Program-made: the position numbers and the translations under genes
Part shown: positions 34,264-40,657 of the stretch, piece after piece
How the letters are laid out: every line of letters begins with the position of its first letter
Position numbering within the stretch: the first letter of the stretch is position 1
Source of the DNA: Zoogloea sp.
GTDB lineage: Bacteria > Pseudomonadota > Gammaproteobacteria > Burkholderiales > Rhodocyclaceae
Reading direction: 5' to 3'
NCBI RefSeq assembly: GCF_017302315.1
Contig: NZ_JAFLDT010000034.1
Coordinates: forward strand, 1 to 40,657
Length of the DNA stretch: 40,657 nucleotides
The notes under the pieces: model-generated
The model's input: only the letters and a program-made list of their open reading frames with translations
Told to the model about the DNA's origin: nothing
Databases searched by the model: none

Positions 34264-34343
34264 TGGGTTCACCTCTAAAGTTCATTTCCACTTGTGCCGT
34301 CATTCCTGCCTGACGCGCACGCTGTGGTGGGCATGCACTTCAT

Positions 34344-34359
34344 TGCACCTTCCATGCCA
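34344..34359 (-). promoter_or_regulatory. Second sigma-54-like site before flgB
   Basis: On the minus strand TGGCATGGAAGGTGCA has the GG-N10-GC spacing of an RpoN promoter, with mismatches at one position in the -24 box and one in the -12 box (GTGC for TTGC). It is closer to flgB (about 80 bases) than the better site at 34404, and may be a second start or a decoy. Confidence 0.5.
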
Positions 34360-34403
34360 GCCATGCTAGAGGCCCGCCCCACCCCGGAAAGGGCCGAACA
34401 GGC

Positions 34404-34419
34404 GGCAATTCATGCGCCA
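34404..34419 (-). promoter_or_regulatory. Sigma-54 promoter of the flgB operon
   Basis: On the minus strand TGGCGCATGAATTGCC matches TGGCAC-N5-TTGC with one mismatch and exact GG-N10-GC spacing. It would start flgBCDEF transcription near 34393, about 130 bases before the flgB ATG. Confidence 0.75.
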
Positions 34420-34449
34420 ATTTGCACGCTCTCCCCCGAACCCTCCCTG

Positions 34450-34498
34450 CCGCCACGGCAAGCTTCCGGCAAGATTTGCCGGAAGCTTGCCGTGGCGG
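34450..34498. repeat. Perfect 23-bp inverted repeat (hairpin) between flgB and flgA
   Basis: Arms 34450-34472 and 34476-34498 are perfect inverted copies with a three-base GAT loop. The arm centre contains AAGCTT (a HindIII-like palindrome within the stem). It sits upstream of both divergent genes, so it is not a gene-end terminator; it may be a cruciform, a large operator or a remnant of a small mobile repeat. Confidence 0.85.
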
Positions 34499-34596
34499 GG
34501 TGACAACTCGAAATGACCCGGGAAAGGCCGTCTGTTTCCGACGGCGCAAAACGCGCCGACGTGCTTGAATGGCGGCATATCCCTGCACCAAGCCCC

Positions 34597-35289
34597 ATGC
34601 CTCATCTTCCCGCCCTCCTCTGCGCTGCACTCTTGCTGCTGTCAGCCACGCCCCTCCAAGCGCGCCAGGATCCCGGGCCGGTGCGGGCCGAGGTCGGCCG
34701 TTTTCTGGATCTGCAAAGCCGCAGCCTGCCGGGCGAAGTCCGCGTTCAGGTCGGCGAATTCAATGGCGACAACGGACTGCCCCCCTGCGCGCAGCTCGAG
34801 GCCTTCCTTCCCGCCGGCACACGGGCCTGGGGGCGGGTTTCGGTGGGCGTTCGCTGCCTGGCACCGACGACGTGGACGGCCTATGTTCCGGCAGAGGTGA
34901 AGGTCAGGGGGCTCTATCTCGTCAGCGCAGGGCCGATCTCCGCGGGCCAGGTGCTGGGCCCGGCAGATGTCCGCCGGGAGGCCGGGGAGCTCACCGCCCA
35001 GGTCGCCGATGTCCTCACCGATCCCAGTCAGGCGGTCGGGCACGCAGCGCGCATCAGCCTTGCCGGCGGCCGCCCCCTGGCGGCCAGTCACCTGCGCCAG
35101 CCACCCGCCATCCTTCAGGGGCAACCCGTTAAAGTGGTCTCCCGCGGCGCCGGCTTCCAGGTGGCCAATGATGGTGTGGCCCTCAACAACGCCACCGACG
35201 GCCAGGGGGCACAAGTGCGCCTGGCCAATGGGCAGGTCATCCGCGGCACAGCCCGCAACGGCGGCATCGTGGAGGTCACCCTGCCCTGA
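34597..35289 (+). CDS. flgA: Flagellar P-ring chaperone FlgA
   Basis: A 230-residue periplasmic chaperone for P-ring assembly by FlgI. The Sec signal is MPHLPALLCAALLLLSATPL ending at QAR. Then comes the SAF-type domain with LYLVSAGPISAGQVLGPADV (about 108-127), and the conserved C-terminal AARISLAGGRPLAASHLRQP, ILQGQPVKVVSRGAGFQVAN, GQGAQVRLANGQVIRGTARN. The ATG at 34597 begins at the signal peptide; an upstream in-frame start would add 28 residues without sense. It is divergent from flgB and lies upstream of flgM and flgN on the same strand. Confidence 0.95.
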   Translation: MPHLPALLCAALLLLSATPLQARQDPGPVRAEVGRFLDLQSRSLPGEVRVQVGEFNGDNGLPPCAQLEAFLPAGTRAWGRVSVGVRCLAPTTWTAYVPAEVKVRGLYLVSAGPISAGQVLGPADVRREAGELTAQVADVLTDPSQAVGHAARISLAGGRPLAASHLRQPPAILQGQPVKVVSRGAGFQVANDGVALNNATDGQGAQVRLANGQVIRGTARNGGIVEVTLP

Positions 35290-35320
35290 GGATGGGACTC
35301 CCGCATTTGCCCGAATCGGT

Positions 35321-35347
35321 TAAAGTTTCGCTTTCGTCGGTCGTTGA
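35321..35347 (+). promoter_or_regulatory. Sigma-28 (FliA) promoter of flgMN
   Basis: TAAAGTTT (35321-35328) matches the FliA -35 consensus exactly. With the standard 11-base spacing the -10 is GTCGTTGA (35340-35347), five of eight against GCCGATAA. It lies 33-59 bases before the flgM start in the flgA-flgM gap, as expected for a late flagellar gene under FliA. Confidence 0.75.
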
Positions 35348-35379
35348 CCCCATCGACATATGGAAGAAAGGGCAATGCC

Positions 35380-35694
35380 ATGAAAATTGATAACTCCGTC
35401 AAGTCAGCAGCAGGCCTCCCGCCCAACGACGGCCGGACCCGCTCTGCCAAAGAGTCGCCAAAGGCCGAGTCGGCCAGCGGCAGTGGTGAGAAGGTTGAAC
35501 TGTCCTCCCTGTCTGCCCGACTGCAGCAGATGGAGGAAACGATCGCCAACACCCCGGTAGTGGATAGTGCAAAGGTGGACGAGATCAAACAGGCCATCAC
35601 CGAAGGTCGTTTCAAGGTCGACACCGATAAGGTTGCTGATGGCCTGATCGAGAGTGTCCGCCAGATGCTTCGCGCGCAAACGGGGCCCGCCTGA
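35380..35694 (+). CDS. flgM: Anti-sigma-28 factor FlgM
   Basis: A 104-residue anti-sigma factor that binds FliA until hook completion, when it is exported through the flagellum. The N-terminal half (MKIDNSVKSAAGLPPNDGRT and the Ser/Lys/Glu-rich next 25 residues) looks unstructured, as in known FlgM. The C-terminal sigma-binding helices follow: VDSAKVDEIKQAITEGRFKV and VDTDKVADGLIESVRQML. GAAAGGG lies ahead of the ATG at 35380; an earlier in-frame start upstream is rejected because it would overlap the promoter. It is driven by a FliA-type promoter and followed by flgN with one base between stop and start. Confidence 0.95.
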   Translation: MKIDNSVKSAAGLPPNDGRTRSAKESPKAESASGSGEKVELSSLSARLQQMEETIANTPVVDSAKVDEIKQAITEGRFKVDTDKVADGLIESVRQMLRAQTGPA

Positions 35695-35695
35695 C

Positions 35696-36172
35696 GTGTC
35701 CGTTGATCCGGGCCTCACCCAGCGTCTTGCTCGCCTGATCCATGACGAACAGGCCGGCTTGAAGGCTTTCATTTCCCTGCTGCAACGGGAGGAAGCGCTG
35801 CTTGTGGAAGGCCAGATCGATGCCCTGACCGCGTTGGCGGAAGAGAAAACCAAGCTATACCGTTCGCTACAACGTCTTTCAGATGACCGCACGGTGATGT
35901 TCGCCCGACTTGGGGCAAAAGTAAGCAAGGAAAATATCCGGATTGTCCTCGCAGACTCACCGGACGCGCTGGCGGCTTGGGATGTTGTTGTCACCCTGGC
36001 CGCTGACGCCAAGGAGCGGAACCGGATCAACGGGCAACTGATCACTGAACGCCTGCAGAACAATCAGCAGGCTCTCAGCACGCTCCTTGCCGCCGCAGAA
36101 CACCCCCAGATCTACGGGCCTGACGGGCAGTCGCGCCCCACGGCCTCAAGCCGGCACCTCGGGTCCGTCTAA
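35696..36172 (+). CDS. flgN: Flagellar export chaperone FlgN
   Basis: A 158-residue helical chaperone for FlgK and FlgL. It consists of long coiled helices, LTQRLARLIHDEQAGLKAFI, LLQREEALLVEGQIDALTAL and AEEKTKLYRSLQRLSDDRTV, then a variable region and a C-terminal tail with NNQQALSTLLAAAEHPQIYG, which resembles the FlgN C-terminal substrate-binding segment. The start is GTG at 35696, one base past the flgM stop; an upstream in-frame start overlaps flgM and is less likely. The order flgA-flgM-flgN is common in proteobacteria. It ends near a convergent junction with motD, with about 50 bases between stops. Confidence 0.9.
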   Translation: MSVDPGLTQRLARLIHDEQAGLKAFISLLQREEALLVEGQIDALTALAEEKTKLYRSLQRLSDDRTVMFARLGAKVSKENIRIVLADSPDALAAWDVVVTLAADAKERNRINGQLITERLQNNQQALSTLLAAAEHPQIYGPDGQSRPTASSRHLGSV

Positions 36173-36222
36173 GCGCCTCATCCGACATACCGCCCGGGCG
36201 CCCTCAGCGGGCAGCGTTTCCG

Positions 36223-37074
36223 TCAGCGCCCGGCAGCGGGTGCCTGCGGAAGAGGTGTCGCCGCATCTGGCGGCAGAATGGAATCGGTAATGCCGGACGC
36301 CTTCACCGGCTTACTGACTTCGGCTTCGACAACGCGGGACTCGATGAGAATGGTGACCCGCCGATTGCGCGCCCGACCATCCGGCGTTGTGTTGTCGGCC
36401 ACCGGCCGTTGGTCGCCATAGCCTGCTGCCGTCAGGCGCGAAGGCCTCACCCCGCCATCCACAAACAATCGCACAACGCTTGAGGCACGGACGGCAGAGA
36501 GCTCCCAGTTGGACGGGAACATGGCCGTGGCAATGGGCGTGATGTCGGTATGCCCCTCCACGGTGATCGGGAACTCGGCACCCGCCACAACCTCGGCCAC
36601 GGCCCGCAGGGCGCGTACCGCATCCGCGCCGAGCTGAGCCTCGCCGGGCGCGAAGAGCACACTGGCATTGATCTCGACCGTGATGCCAAAAGCGCCCTCC
36701 GTCACCCGCACCTGCCCGTCGGCCACAAGCGGCGCAAGCACCTTGCGGATCTCCTCGGCCATGTTCTTGACCCGCTCTGCCCTGGACTTCCGGGCCTCTT
36801 CGGCTTCCGATGAACTGGAAGGCGGCGGGGAGGCCTGGGGCCGAATCGACGGAATCGGGCTGGAAATGATCCGCGGACTGTCGCTATTGCTGGCGATATT
36901 ACGAAAGGCACTCACCACTGAATCGGACATGATCCGGTACTTGCCTTCATTGAGGGACGACAGCGAGTACATCACCACGAAGAAGGCGAACAGCAGCGTG
37001 ATGAAGTCAGCATAGGAAACAAGCCAGCGCTCATGATTCTCGTGCTCGTCCTCCCCCTTGCGGCGACGTGCCAT
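36223..37074 (-). CDS. motD: Flagellar motor stator protein MotD (MotB-like)
   Basis: A 283-residue MotB-family stator subunit, the MotD form found with MotC. A single N-terminal helix (about 18-40) contains WLVSYADFITLLFAFFVVMY; D23 is the proton-carrying aspartate. A Pro/Ser-rich linker (about 72-90) precedes the peptidoglycan-binding OmpA-like domain, recognisable by FPITVEGHTDITPIATAMFP and SNWELSAVRASSVVRLFVDG, then YGDQRPVADNTTPDGRARNR. The C-terminal tail (about 255-283) is Pro/Ala-rich. MotC/MotD is the extra stator pair known from Pseudomonas that supports swarming or high-load motion. It starts three bases after the motC stop. Confidence 0.93.
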   Translation of the reverse strand: MARRRKGEDEHENHERWLVSYADFITLLFAFFVVMYSLSSLNEGKYRIMSDSVVSAFRNIASNSDSPRIISSPIPSIRPQASPPPSSSSEAEEARKSRAERVKNMAEEIRKVLAPLVADGQVRVTEGAFGITVEINASVLFAPGEAQLGADAVRALRAVAEVVAGAEFPITVEGHTDITPIATAMFPSNWELSAVRASSVVRLFVDGGVRPSRLTAAGYGDQRPVADNTTPDGRARNRRVTILIESRVVEAEVSKPVKASGITDSILPPDAATPLPQAPAAGR

Positions 37075-37077
37075 ACC

Positions 37078-37818
37078 TCAACCCCCGTAACCCTTCAAGC
37101 GGCTTTCGATGATCCGCGGGTTGTCGCCATTGGCAATACCGACGAGACCATCCACCACCATTTCCCGCAAGGACACGAGGGTGCCGACAACCCCGAGCAG
37201 CTTCTTGGCTACCGGCAGAAAGATGAGGTTGGCGGACCCCACCCCGTAGATGGTGGCCACAAAAGCAACGGCAATCCCGGAGCCCAGCTTGGAGGGGTCG
37301 GAGAGGTTCTCCATCACGTGGATCAGCCCCATCACCGCCCCCAGGATACCGATCGTCGGGGCATAGCCGCCTGCAGCCTCCCAGATCTTGGCGCCCTGCT
37401 TCAACTGCCCCTCCCAACTGTCGATCTCGACCTCCAGGACTTCACGCAGGCGCTCCGGCTCCACGCCATCGACCAGCAACTGCAGGCCCTTCCGGATGAA
37501 GGGATCGTCAATGGCCGGGATCTGGCTCTCCAGTGACAGTAAGCCTTCCTTGCGGGCCACGTGGCTCCAGTTCACGACCTGCTCGATGAGGATGGCGTGG
37601 TCGAGCCTTGGGGGAATGAAGACCCACCGTACCATCTGCATACCGCTGCGGAAGACCGCAAGGGAACTTTGCAACATCACCGCCCCCAGGGTACCCCCGA
37701 TGACAATGAGGAAAGCCGTGGGTTGGATGAGAGACCCCACATGGCCCCCCTCCAACACCTGGCCGACAAGAATGGCGGCGAGGGCCAGGGTGATGCCAAT
37801 GAGGCTGATGCTGTCCAT
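37078..37818 (-). CDS. motC: Flagellar motor stator protein MotC (MotA-like)
   Basis: A 246-residue four-helix stator subunit that with MotD forms the proton channel and torque generator. Helices are at about 2-22, 30-50, 146-167 and 179-200. LIQPTAFLIVIGGTLGAVML is the first pair, and AGGYAPTIGILGAVMGLIHV the third with the conserved prolines; the cytoplasmic loop includes VEPERLREVLEVEIDSWEGQ with charged residues that face the rotor. The frame is open upstream, but the family N-terminus MDSISLIGITLALAAIL begins at 37818. It lies 20 bases after fliA and upstream of motD, and should be FliA-coupled. Confidence 0.94.
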   Translation of the reverse strand: MDSISLIGITLALAAILVGQVLEGGHVGSLIQPTAFLIVIGGTLGAVMLQSSLAVFRSGMQMVRWVFIPPRLDHAILIEQVVNWSHVARKEGLLSLESQIPAIDDPFIRKGLQLLVDGVEPERLREVLEVEIDSWEGQLKQGAKIWEAAGGYAPTIGILGAVMGLIHVMENLSDPSKLGSGIAVAFVATIYGVGSANLIFLPVAKKLLGVVGTLVSLREMVVDGLVGIANGDNPRIIESRLKGYGG

Positions 37819-37838
37819 GGAAATGTCCGCCCGGAAAC

Positions 37839-38612
37839 TCAGGTGGCAGCCGCCCGGCGTCCGCGGCCCCGGCCTTCGCCCTTGGTCTTGGGCGCGTTCT
37901 GAATGGCACCTGAGATACGCGAGCGCAGGCGGGCGATGGCCTGGCTGTGTAACTGGCACACCCGCGACTCGGACACGCCCAGAACCTCACCGATCTCACG
38001 CAGGTTCATATCCTGCTCGTAGTAGAGCCCCATCACGGTCTTCTCCCGGTCGGGCAGATCGTCGATGGCCTTGATCAGGACATCACGCATGTTGCCTTCA
38101 AGAAGGAGAGTAAGCGGATCATTGCCCTCAAGGGTGATATGACGCTCCAGGTAGTCATCCTCACCCTCGCCGGAGAAATCCTCGAAATAAACCAGTTGGT
38201 AGCCCCGCGCCTCCTGCAGCATGTGCTGATAGTCGGAAAGCGGCAGGCCCAGGGACTCGGCCAATTCCTTTTCAGTGGGATGACGGCCATTCTGCTGTTC
38301 AAGCTGGTGAACAGCAGCCTCAATGCGCCGCATGTCGCGGCGCAGGCTGCGAGGCAGCCAGTCATTCTCACGCAGGCCATCCAGCATGGCACCGCGAATA
38401 CGTTGCACGGCGTAGGTCTCGAACTGAGCGCCCAGCCCTTCCTCGTATCGGTTGATGGCATCGAGCAGGCCGAGCATGCCATTCTGGATGATGTCTTCGA
38501 CCTGCACGCTGGCTGGCAGCTTGGCCATCAGATGATAGGCAATGCGCTTGACCAGAGGCGCGTACTGGACGACGAGCTGTTCCTTGTCGAGGGTACCGGA
38601 TGCGGTGTACAT
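37839..38612 (-). CDS. fliA: Flagellar RNA polymerase sigma factor FliA (sigma-28)
   Basis: A 257-residue sigma factor for late flagellar genes. Region 2 is YAPLVKRIAYHLMAKLPASV and QVEDIIQNGMLGLLDAINRY with the FETYAVQRIRGAMLDGLREN -10 binding stretch; region 3 is REVDWLPRS-like as ENDWLPRSLRRDMRRIEAAV; region 4 ends in LREIGEVLGVSESRVCQLHS. All match FliA closely. It is held by FlgM, and its recognition sequence is present before flgM. It is followed by motC and motD without che genes between, and preceded by flhG. Unlike enteric FliA, the C-terminus ends in a basic run KTKGEGRGRGRRAAAT. Confidence 0.97.
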   Translation of the reverse strand: MYTASGTLDKEQLVVQYAPLVKRIAYHLMAKLPASVQVEDIIQNGMLGLLDAINRYEEGLGAQFETYAVQRIRGAMLDGLRENDWLPRSLRRDMRRIEAAVHQLEQQNGRHPTEKELAESLGLPLSDYQHMLQEARGYQLVYFEDFSGEGEDDYLERHITLEGNDPLTLLLEGNMRDVLIKAIDDLPDREKTVMGLYYEQDMNLREIGEVLGVSESRVCQLHSQAIARLRSRISGAIQNAPKTKGEGRGRGRRAAAT

Positions 38613-38725
38613 CTTTACTCAGCTTTCTGATCTGGTTGTCCGGGCGATACGCGAGGTCTCATGCGTTTCATCGGCACCGATAGGCTTCTACGTTACCAAG
38701 GAAACAAAAAATCACAATCCAGGCC

Positions 38726-39511
38726 TCAGCCGGCCACACTTGCCTGGACCGACCAGGCACGCAAGCGACGGATGAAGGCGCTGGCCCCTTCGGCCGGGTG
38801 ACGCTCACCCAGGGGCGTGGCCATGGACTCGGCCAGACCGTCGCGCTCCACCTCGCCCCGCCACACAAGAGGCAGCCCCACGTGGCGGGACGTGAAATCG
38901 CTGAGGCTGGCAAAGAGGGCGGTGGCATCGGCCCGATCTCGCGCCCCGCTAACCGCCACCTCGAGGGAGCCCGCCCCTGCAACCGCCAGCCCCTTTATCC
39001 ACTGACAGGCCCCGCGCGCACCCACGCCGCTCGCCTCGACGACCAGCAAACGCCTTCCGGCGGCACGGGCAAAGGGCGTCAGCGACCGGGCATCACCCAC
39101 GGAGTGAATGGCCAAAAGGTCGGCACGCCGCTGAAGCTCGGTGATTCCCGCTTCGAGGCGGGCATGATGGGCCTCATCCAGCAGGGAAACGGCATGGACG
39201 GTGGCTGCCGCAGGGACGACCCACAGGCCGTCAGCCACCTCTCGCATGTTCTCGGTGACATCCTGTTGGCCTTGCAGGGCACCAAGCAGGTCGCCCCCCT
39301 CCGGGAAGCCAAAGGCGCTCAGCAGGGAGCCTTCATCGGGCGCATGCTCATCGATGACCACCACCCTGCGCGCACCTTCAGTCAGCGCCACCAGCGTCTG
39401 CAGTGCCAGTGCTCGAGGGGCGCGACCTGAGGCGAACAAGGCGACGACAGCGGAGGGCGTGCGACGGAACAAACGGCGCAGGCCGGCGGCTTGGTCGGAA
39501 GCGTGCAACAT
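38726..39511 (-). CDS. flhG: Degenerate FlhG (MinD/ParA-type) flagellar number regulator
   Basis: A 261-residue relative of FlhG/FleN, the MinD-type ATPase that limits flagellar number and stimulates the FlhF GTPase. The N-terminal activator motif DQAAGLR (6-12) that contacts FlhF is intact. The deviant Walker A KGGxGKT is not; the matching position reads ASGRAPRAL at about 27-35, and the Walker A' aspartate region is VVVIDEHAPDE rather than IDADxGLAN. ATP-driven dimerisation is therefore doubtful, while FlhF activation may persist. It starts one base before the flhF stop region and lies 113 bases ahead of fliA, the standard flhF-flhG-fliA order, which supports the name in spite of the divergence. 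Confidence 0.78.
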   Translation of the reverse strand: MLHASDQAAGLRRLFRRTPSAVVALFASGRAPRALALQTLVALTEGARRVVVIDEHAPDEGSLLSAFGFPEGGDLLGALQGQQDVTENMREVADGLWVVPAAATVHAVSLLDEAHHARLEAGITELQRRADLLAIHSVGDARSLTPFARAAGRRLLVVEASGVGARGACQWIKGLAVAGAGSLEVAVSGARDRADATALFASLSDFTSRHVGLPLVWRGEVERDGLAESMATPLGERHPAEGASAFIRRLRAWSVQASVAG

Positions 39512-39512
39512 T

Positions 39513-40657
39513 TCAGAGCCCCCCGCGAAGGGATGACGTGGACGGCTTGGTTGCGGACGCCATCAGCAAGCCGGCCTCGAGGGCCTCGAGACGAAAGGGC
39601 GATGCAGCGGGCAGTTCCTGGAGTGCTTGGGACAGCAAGGTGTCGCGGTTGGGCAGGTGAAGATCCTCCGGAACGCGCTGGCCGTTAGCCACATAAAACA
39701 CCTCGACATGGTGACGAATGGCCACGTCCAGAACCGGCGCCATGGACATGGCTTCGTCCATCTTGGTCAGGATGACACCGGCCAGATCATCACCCGCGTA
39801 CGCCCGCACCACATCGTCGAGGGTGTCGCCACGGCTGGTCGCATTGAGCAGCAGCAGGCGGGAAACCTTGCCGGCGCCAGTGAGCATGGCGGCCTGCTCG
39901 GTCACCATCTTGTCGCGCTGGCTCATGCCCATGGTGTCGATCAGCACCATGTGCTTGTCGCGCAAACTGGCCAGCGTTTCACGCAGATCGGTGGCATCAC
40001 GCACGACGAACACGGGCACGCCGAGAATACGCCCGTAAATGCGCAATTGCTCGTGGGCGCCAATCCGGTATCCATCCGTCGTGATGAGGGCCAGCTTGTC
40101 GGCGCCATGGCGCACGACGCAGCGCGCCGCCAACTTGGCGGTAGTCGTGGTCTTTCCGACGCCGGTCGGACCAACCAGGGCGAACACCCCCCCGCGGTCA
40201 ATGATGTCTGCGTCGCTTGCCATGGCACGGAAACGCCGATCCAGTGCATCGTGAAGCAGGCGGTGGGCATCTTCCGGGGCTTCGTCCTCGGGGACGCTTT
40301 CGGCCAGCTCCCTCGCCAGCACGGCGGAGAAGCCCGCCTCCAGCAGATCACCGATGAGGCGGGTACGTCCGGGGGCACTGCGCCCCATCTCGCCCCAGGC
40401 AAAGCCGGCGAGCTGACGCTCGATCATCCCGCGAATGGCCGCCAGCTCGTTGGCCATCTGGGAGTTGGCGGATTCGAGGGCGCGGATGCGGGCCTCCTCC
40501 TCCACCCCCGTGGGGCGCTGGCGCGGCGGCGCCTCCCGGGGAGGGGCCGCATCGGTACGCAGCGGGGAGCGCGGAGAAGGCGCCACGGGGTCGGCCGGCG
40601 GACTTGAAGAGGCGCTTGCTGGACTTGGAAACGCAGCGGCGCACCAGGGAAGAACGG
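39513..40657 (-). CDS. flhF: Flagellar SRP-like GTPase FlhF (partial, N-terminus beyond window)
   Basis: A polar-localised SRP-type GTPase that sets flagellar position with FlhG. The frame stays open to the window edge, so the true N-terminal part lies outside. Visible are the Pro/Ala-rich basic-linker region, the N domain (MANELAAIRGMIERQLAGFA), and the G domain: G1 ALVGPTGVGKTTTTAKLAAR, the DGYRIGAHEQLRIYGRIL insertion, G3 LIDTMGMSQRD, G4 TKMDE. The C-terminal helix runs MASATKPSTSSLRGGL. All GTP-binding motifs are intact. The stop is two bases from the flhG start region, so translation is coupled. Single-polar or peritrichous placement cannot be deduced. Confidence 0.95.
   Translation of the reverse strand, partial: VLPWCAAAFPSPASASSSPPADPVAPSPRSPLRTDAAPPREAPPRQRPTGVEEEARIRALESANSQMANELAAIRGMIERQLAGFAWGEMGRSAPGRTRLIGDLLEAGFSAVLARELAESVPEDEAPEDAHRLLHDALDRRFRAMASDADIIDRGGVFALVGPTGVGKTTTTAKLAARCVVRHGADKLALITTDGYRIGAHEQLRIYGRILGVPVFVVRDATDLRETLASLRDKHMVLIDTMGMSQRDKMVTEQAAMLTGAGKVSRLLLLNATSRGDTLDDVVRAYAGDDLAGVILTKMDEAMSMAPVLDVAIRHHVEVFYVANGQRVPEDLHLPNRDTLLSQALQELPAASPFRLEALEAGLLMASATKPSTSSLRGGL

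Larger units (their letters stand above)
34264..34596. other. Divergent flgB-flgA control region (333 bases, no gene)
   Basis: Holds two sigma-54-like sites facing flgB, a perfect 23-bp inverted repeat, and two small hairpins in the flgA leader (GCCGTC 34527-34532 with GACGGC 34540-34545; GGCGC 34543-34547 with GCGCC 34553-34557). I see no coding potential with a credible start and no clear sigma-54 or sigma-70 promoter facing flgA. Confidence 0.8.

Noticed and set aside
34276-34303. A plus-strand TAAAGTTC followed by GCCGTCAT, resembling a sigma-28 promoter facing flgA.
   Set aside because: The spacing is one base too long, the -10 matches only partly, and it lies about 290 bases from flgA and overlaps the flgB ribosome-site region.
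36173-36222. GC-rich bases between the flgN and motD stops that could fold as a terminator.
   Set aside because: Only short imperfect stems and no T-run on either strand, so I cannot support a terminator call.
38613-38725. A possible promoter for fliA in the flhG-fliA gap.
   Set aside because: I found no sigma-54, sigma-28 or convincing sigma-70 match on the minus strand; read-through from flhF-flhG is possible.

Overview
This is a GC-rich (visibly about two-thirds G+C), gene-dense bacterial chromosome segment. The mix of a complete flg cluster with sigma-54 type promoters, a fliA-motC-motD block next to flhF/flhG, class I fumarase, PurB, a GntP permease with a sigma-54 activator, and an SbtA/SbtB pair suggests a motile betaproteobacterium, most likely in the Rhodocyclales (Azoarcus/Thauera/Zoogloea-like). 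The lineage is an inference from gene content, not a measured placement. I see no rRNA, tRNA, CRISPR array, phage or insertion sequence.

Layout. (1) 1-9,900 is metabolic and housekeeping: a partial aspartate ammonia-lyase (aspA); an HpaB/4-hydroxybutyryl-CoA dehydratase-family flavoprotein lacking two of the four iron-sulfur ligands, divergent from a TetR regulator; an unrecognised 474-residue alpha-helical protein; a small membrane protein next to a two-RCK potassium channel; a VanZ-like protein; a DUF2322-like protein; a REPIN-like inverted pair; purB; and a UPF0114 membrane protein. (2) 9,900-14,996 holds class I fumarase with a clear terminator, an HExxH metallopeptidase-like protein, an isochorismatase-like hydrolase, and a di-heme peroxidase gene followed by a CRP/FNR regulator. 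Two tandem GTA-N8-TAC dyads precede the peroxidase gene. (3) 14,997-17,782 is a bicarbonate-transporter module: terB-like, sbtA and sbtB on the minus strand, divergent from a CbbR/CmpR-like LysR gene. (4) 17,897-22,538 is a sigma-54 regulon: an enhancer-binding protein with a PAS-like sensor, a probable upstream activating sequence, a -24/-12 promoter, a GntP-type permease and a family I CoA-transferase. (5) 22,554-40,657 is flagellar.

The flagellar part contains flgBCDEFGHIJKL on the minus strand, followed by a lipoprotein gene and a PilZ gene. Divergent from it run flgA, flgM and flgN. Beyond a convergent junction lie motD, motC, fliA, a degenerate flhG and a partial flhF, all on the minus strand. 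Good sigma-54 sites lie before flgB, flgG and flgK, and a sigma-28 site lies before flgM. This is consistent with a hierarchy in which RpoN drives basal body, hook and junction genes, FlgM restrains FliA, and FliA drives late genes.

The points most worth following are the FlhG that keeps its FlhF-stimulating N-terminal motif but has lost its P-loop; the AbfD-like protein with half its cluster ligands replaced; the SbtAB-TerB-LysR module in an apparently non-cyanobacterial genome; the paired dyads before the peroxidase/CRP genes; and a perfect 23-bp hairpin between flgB and flgA.
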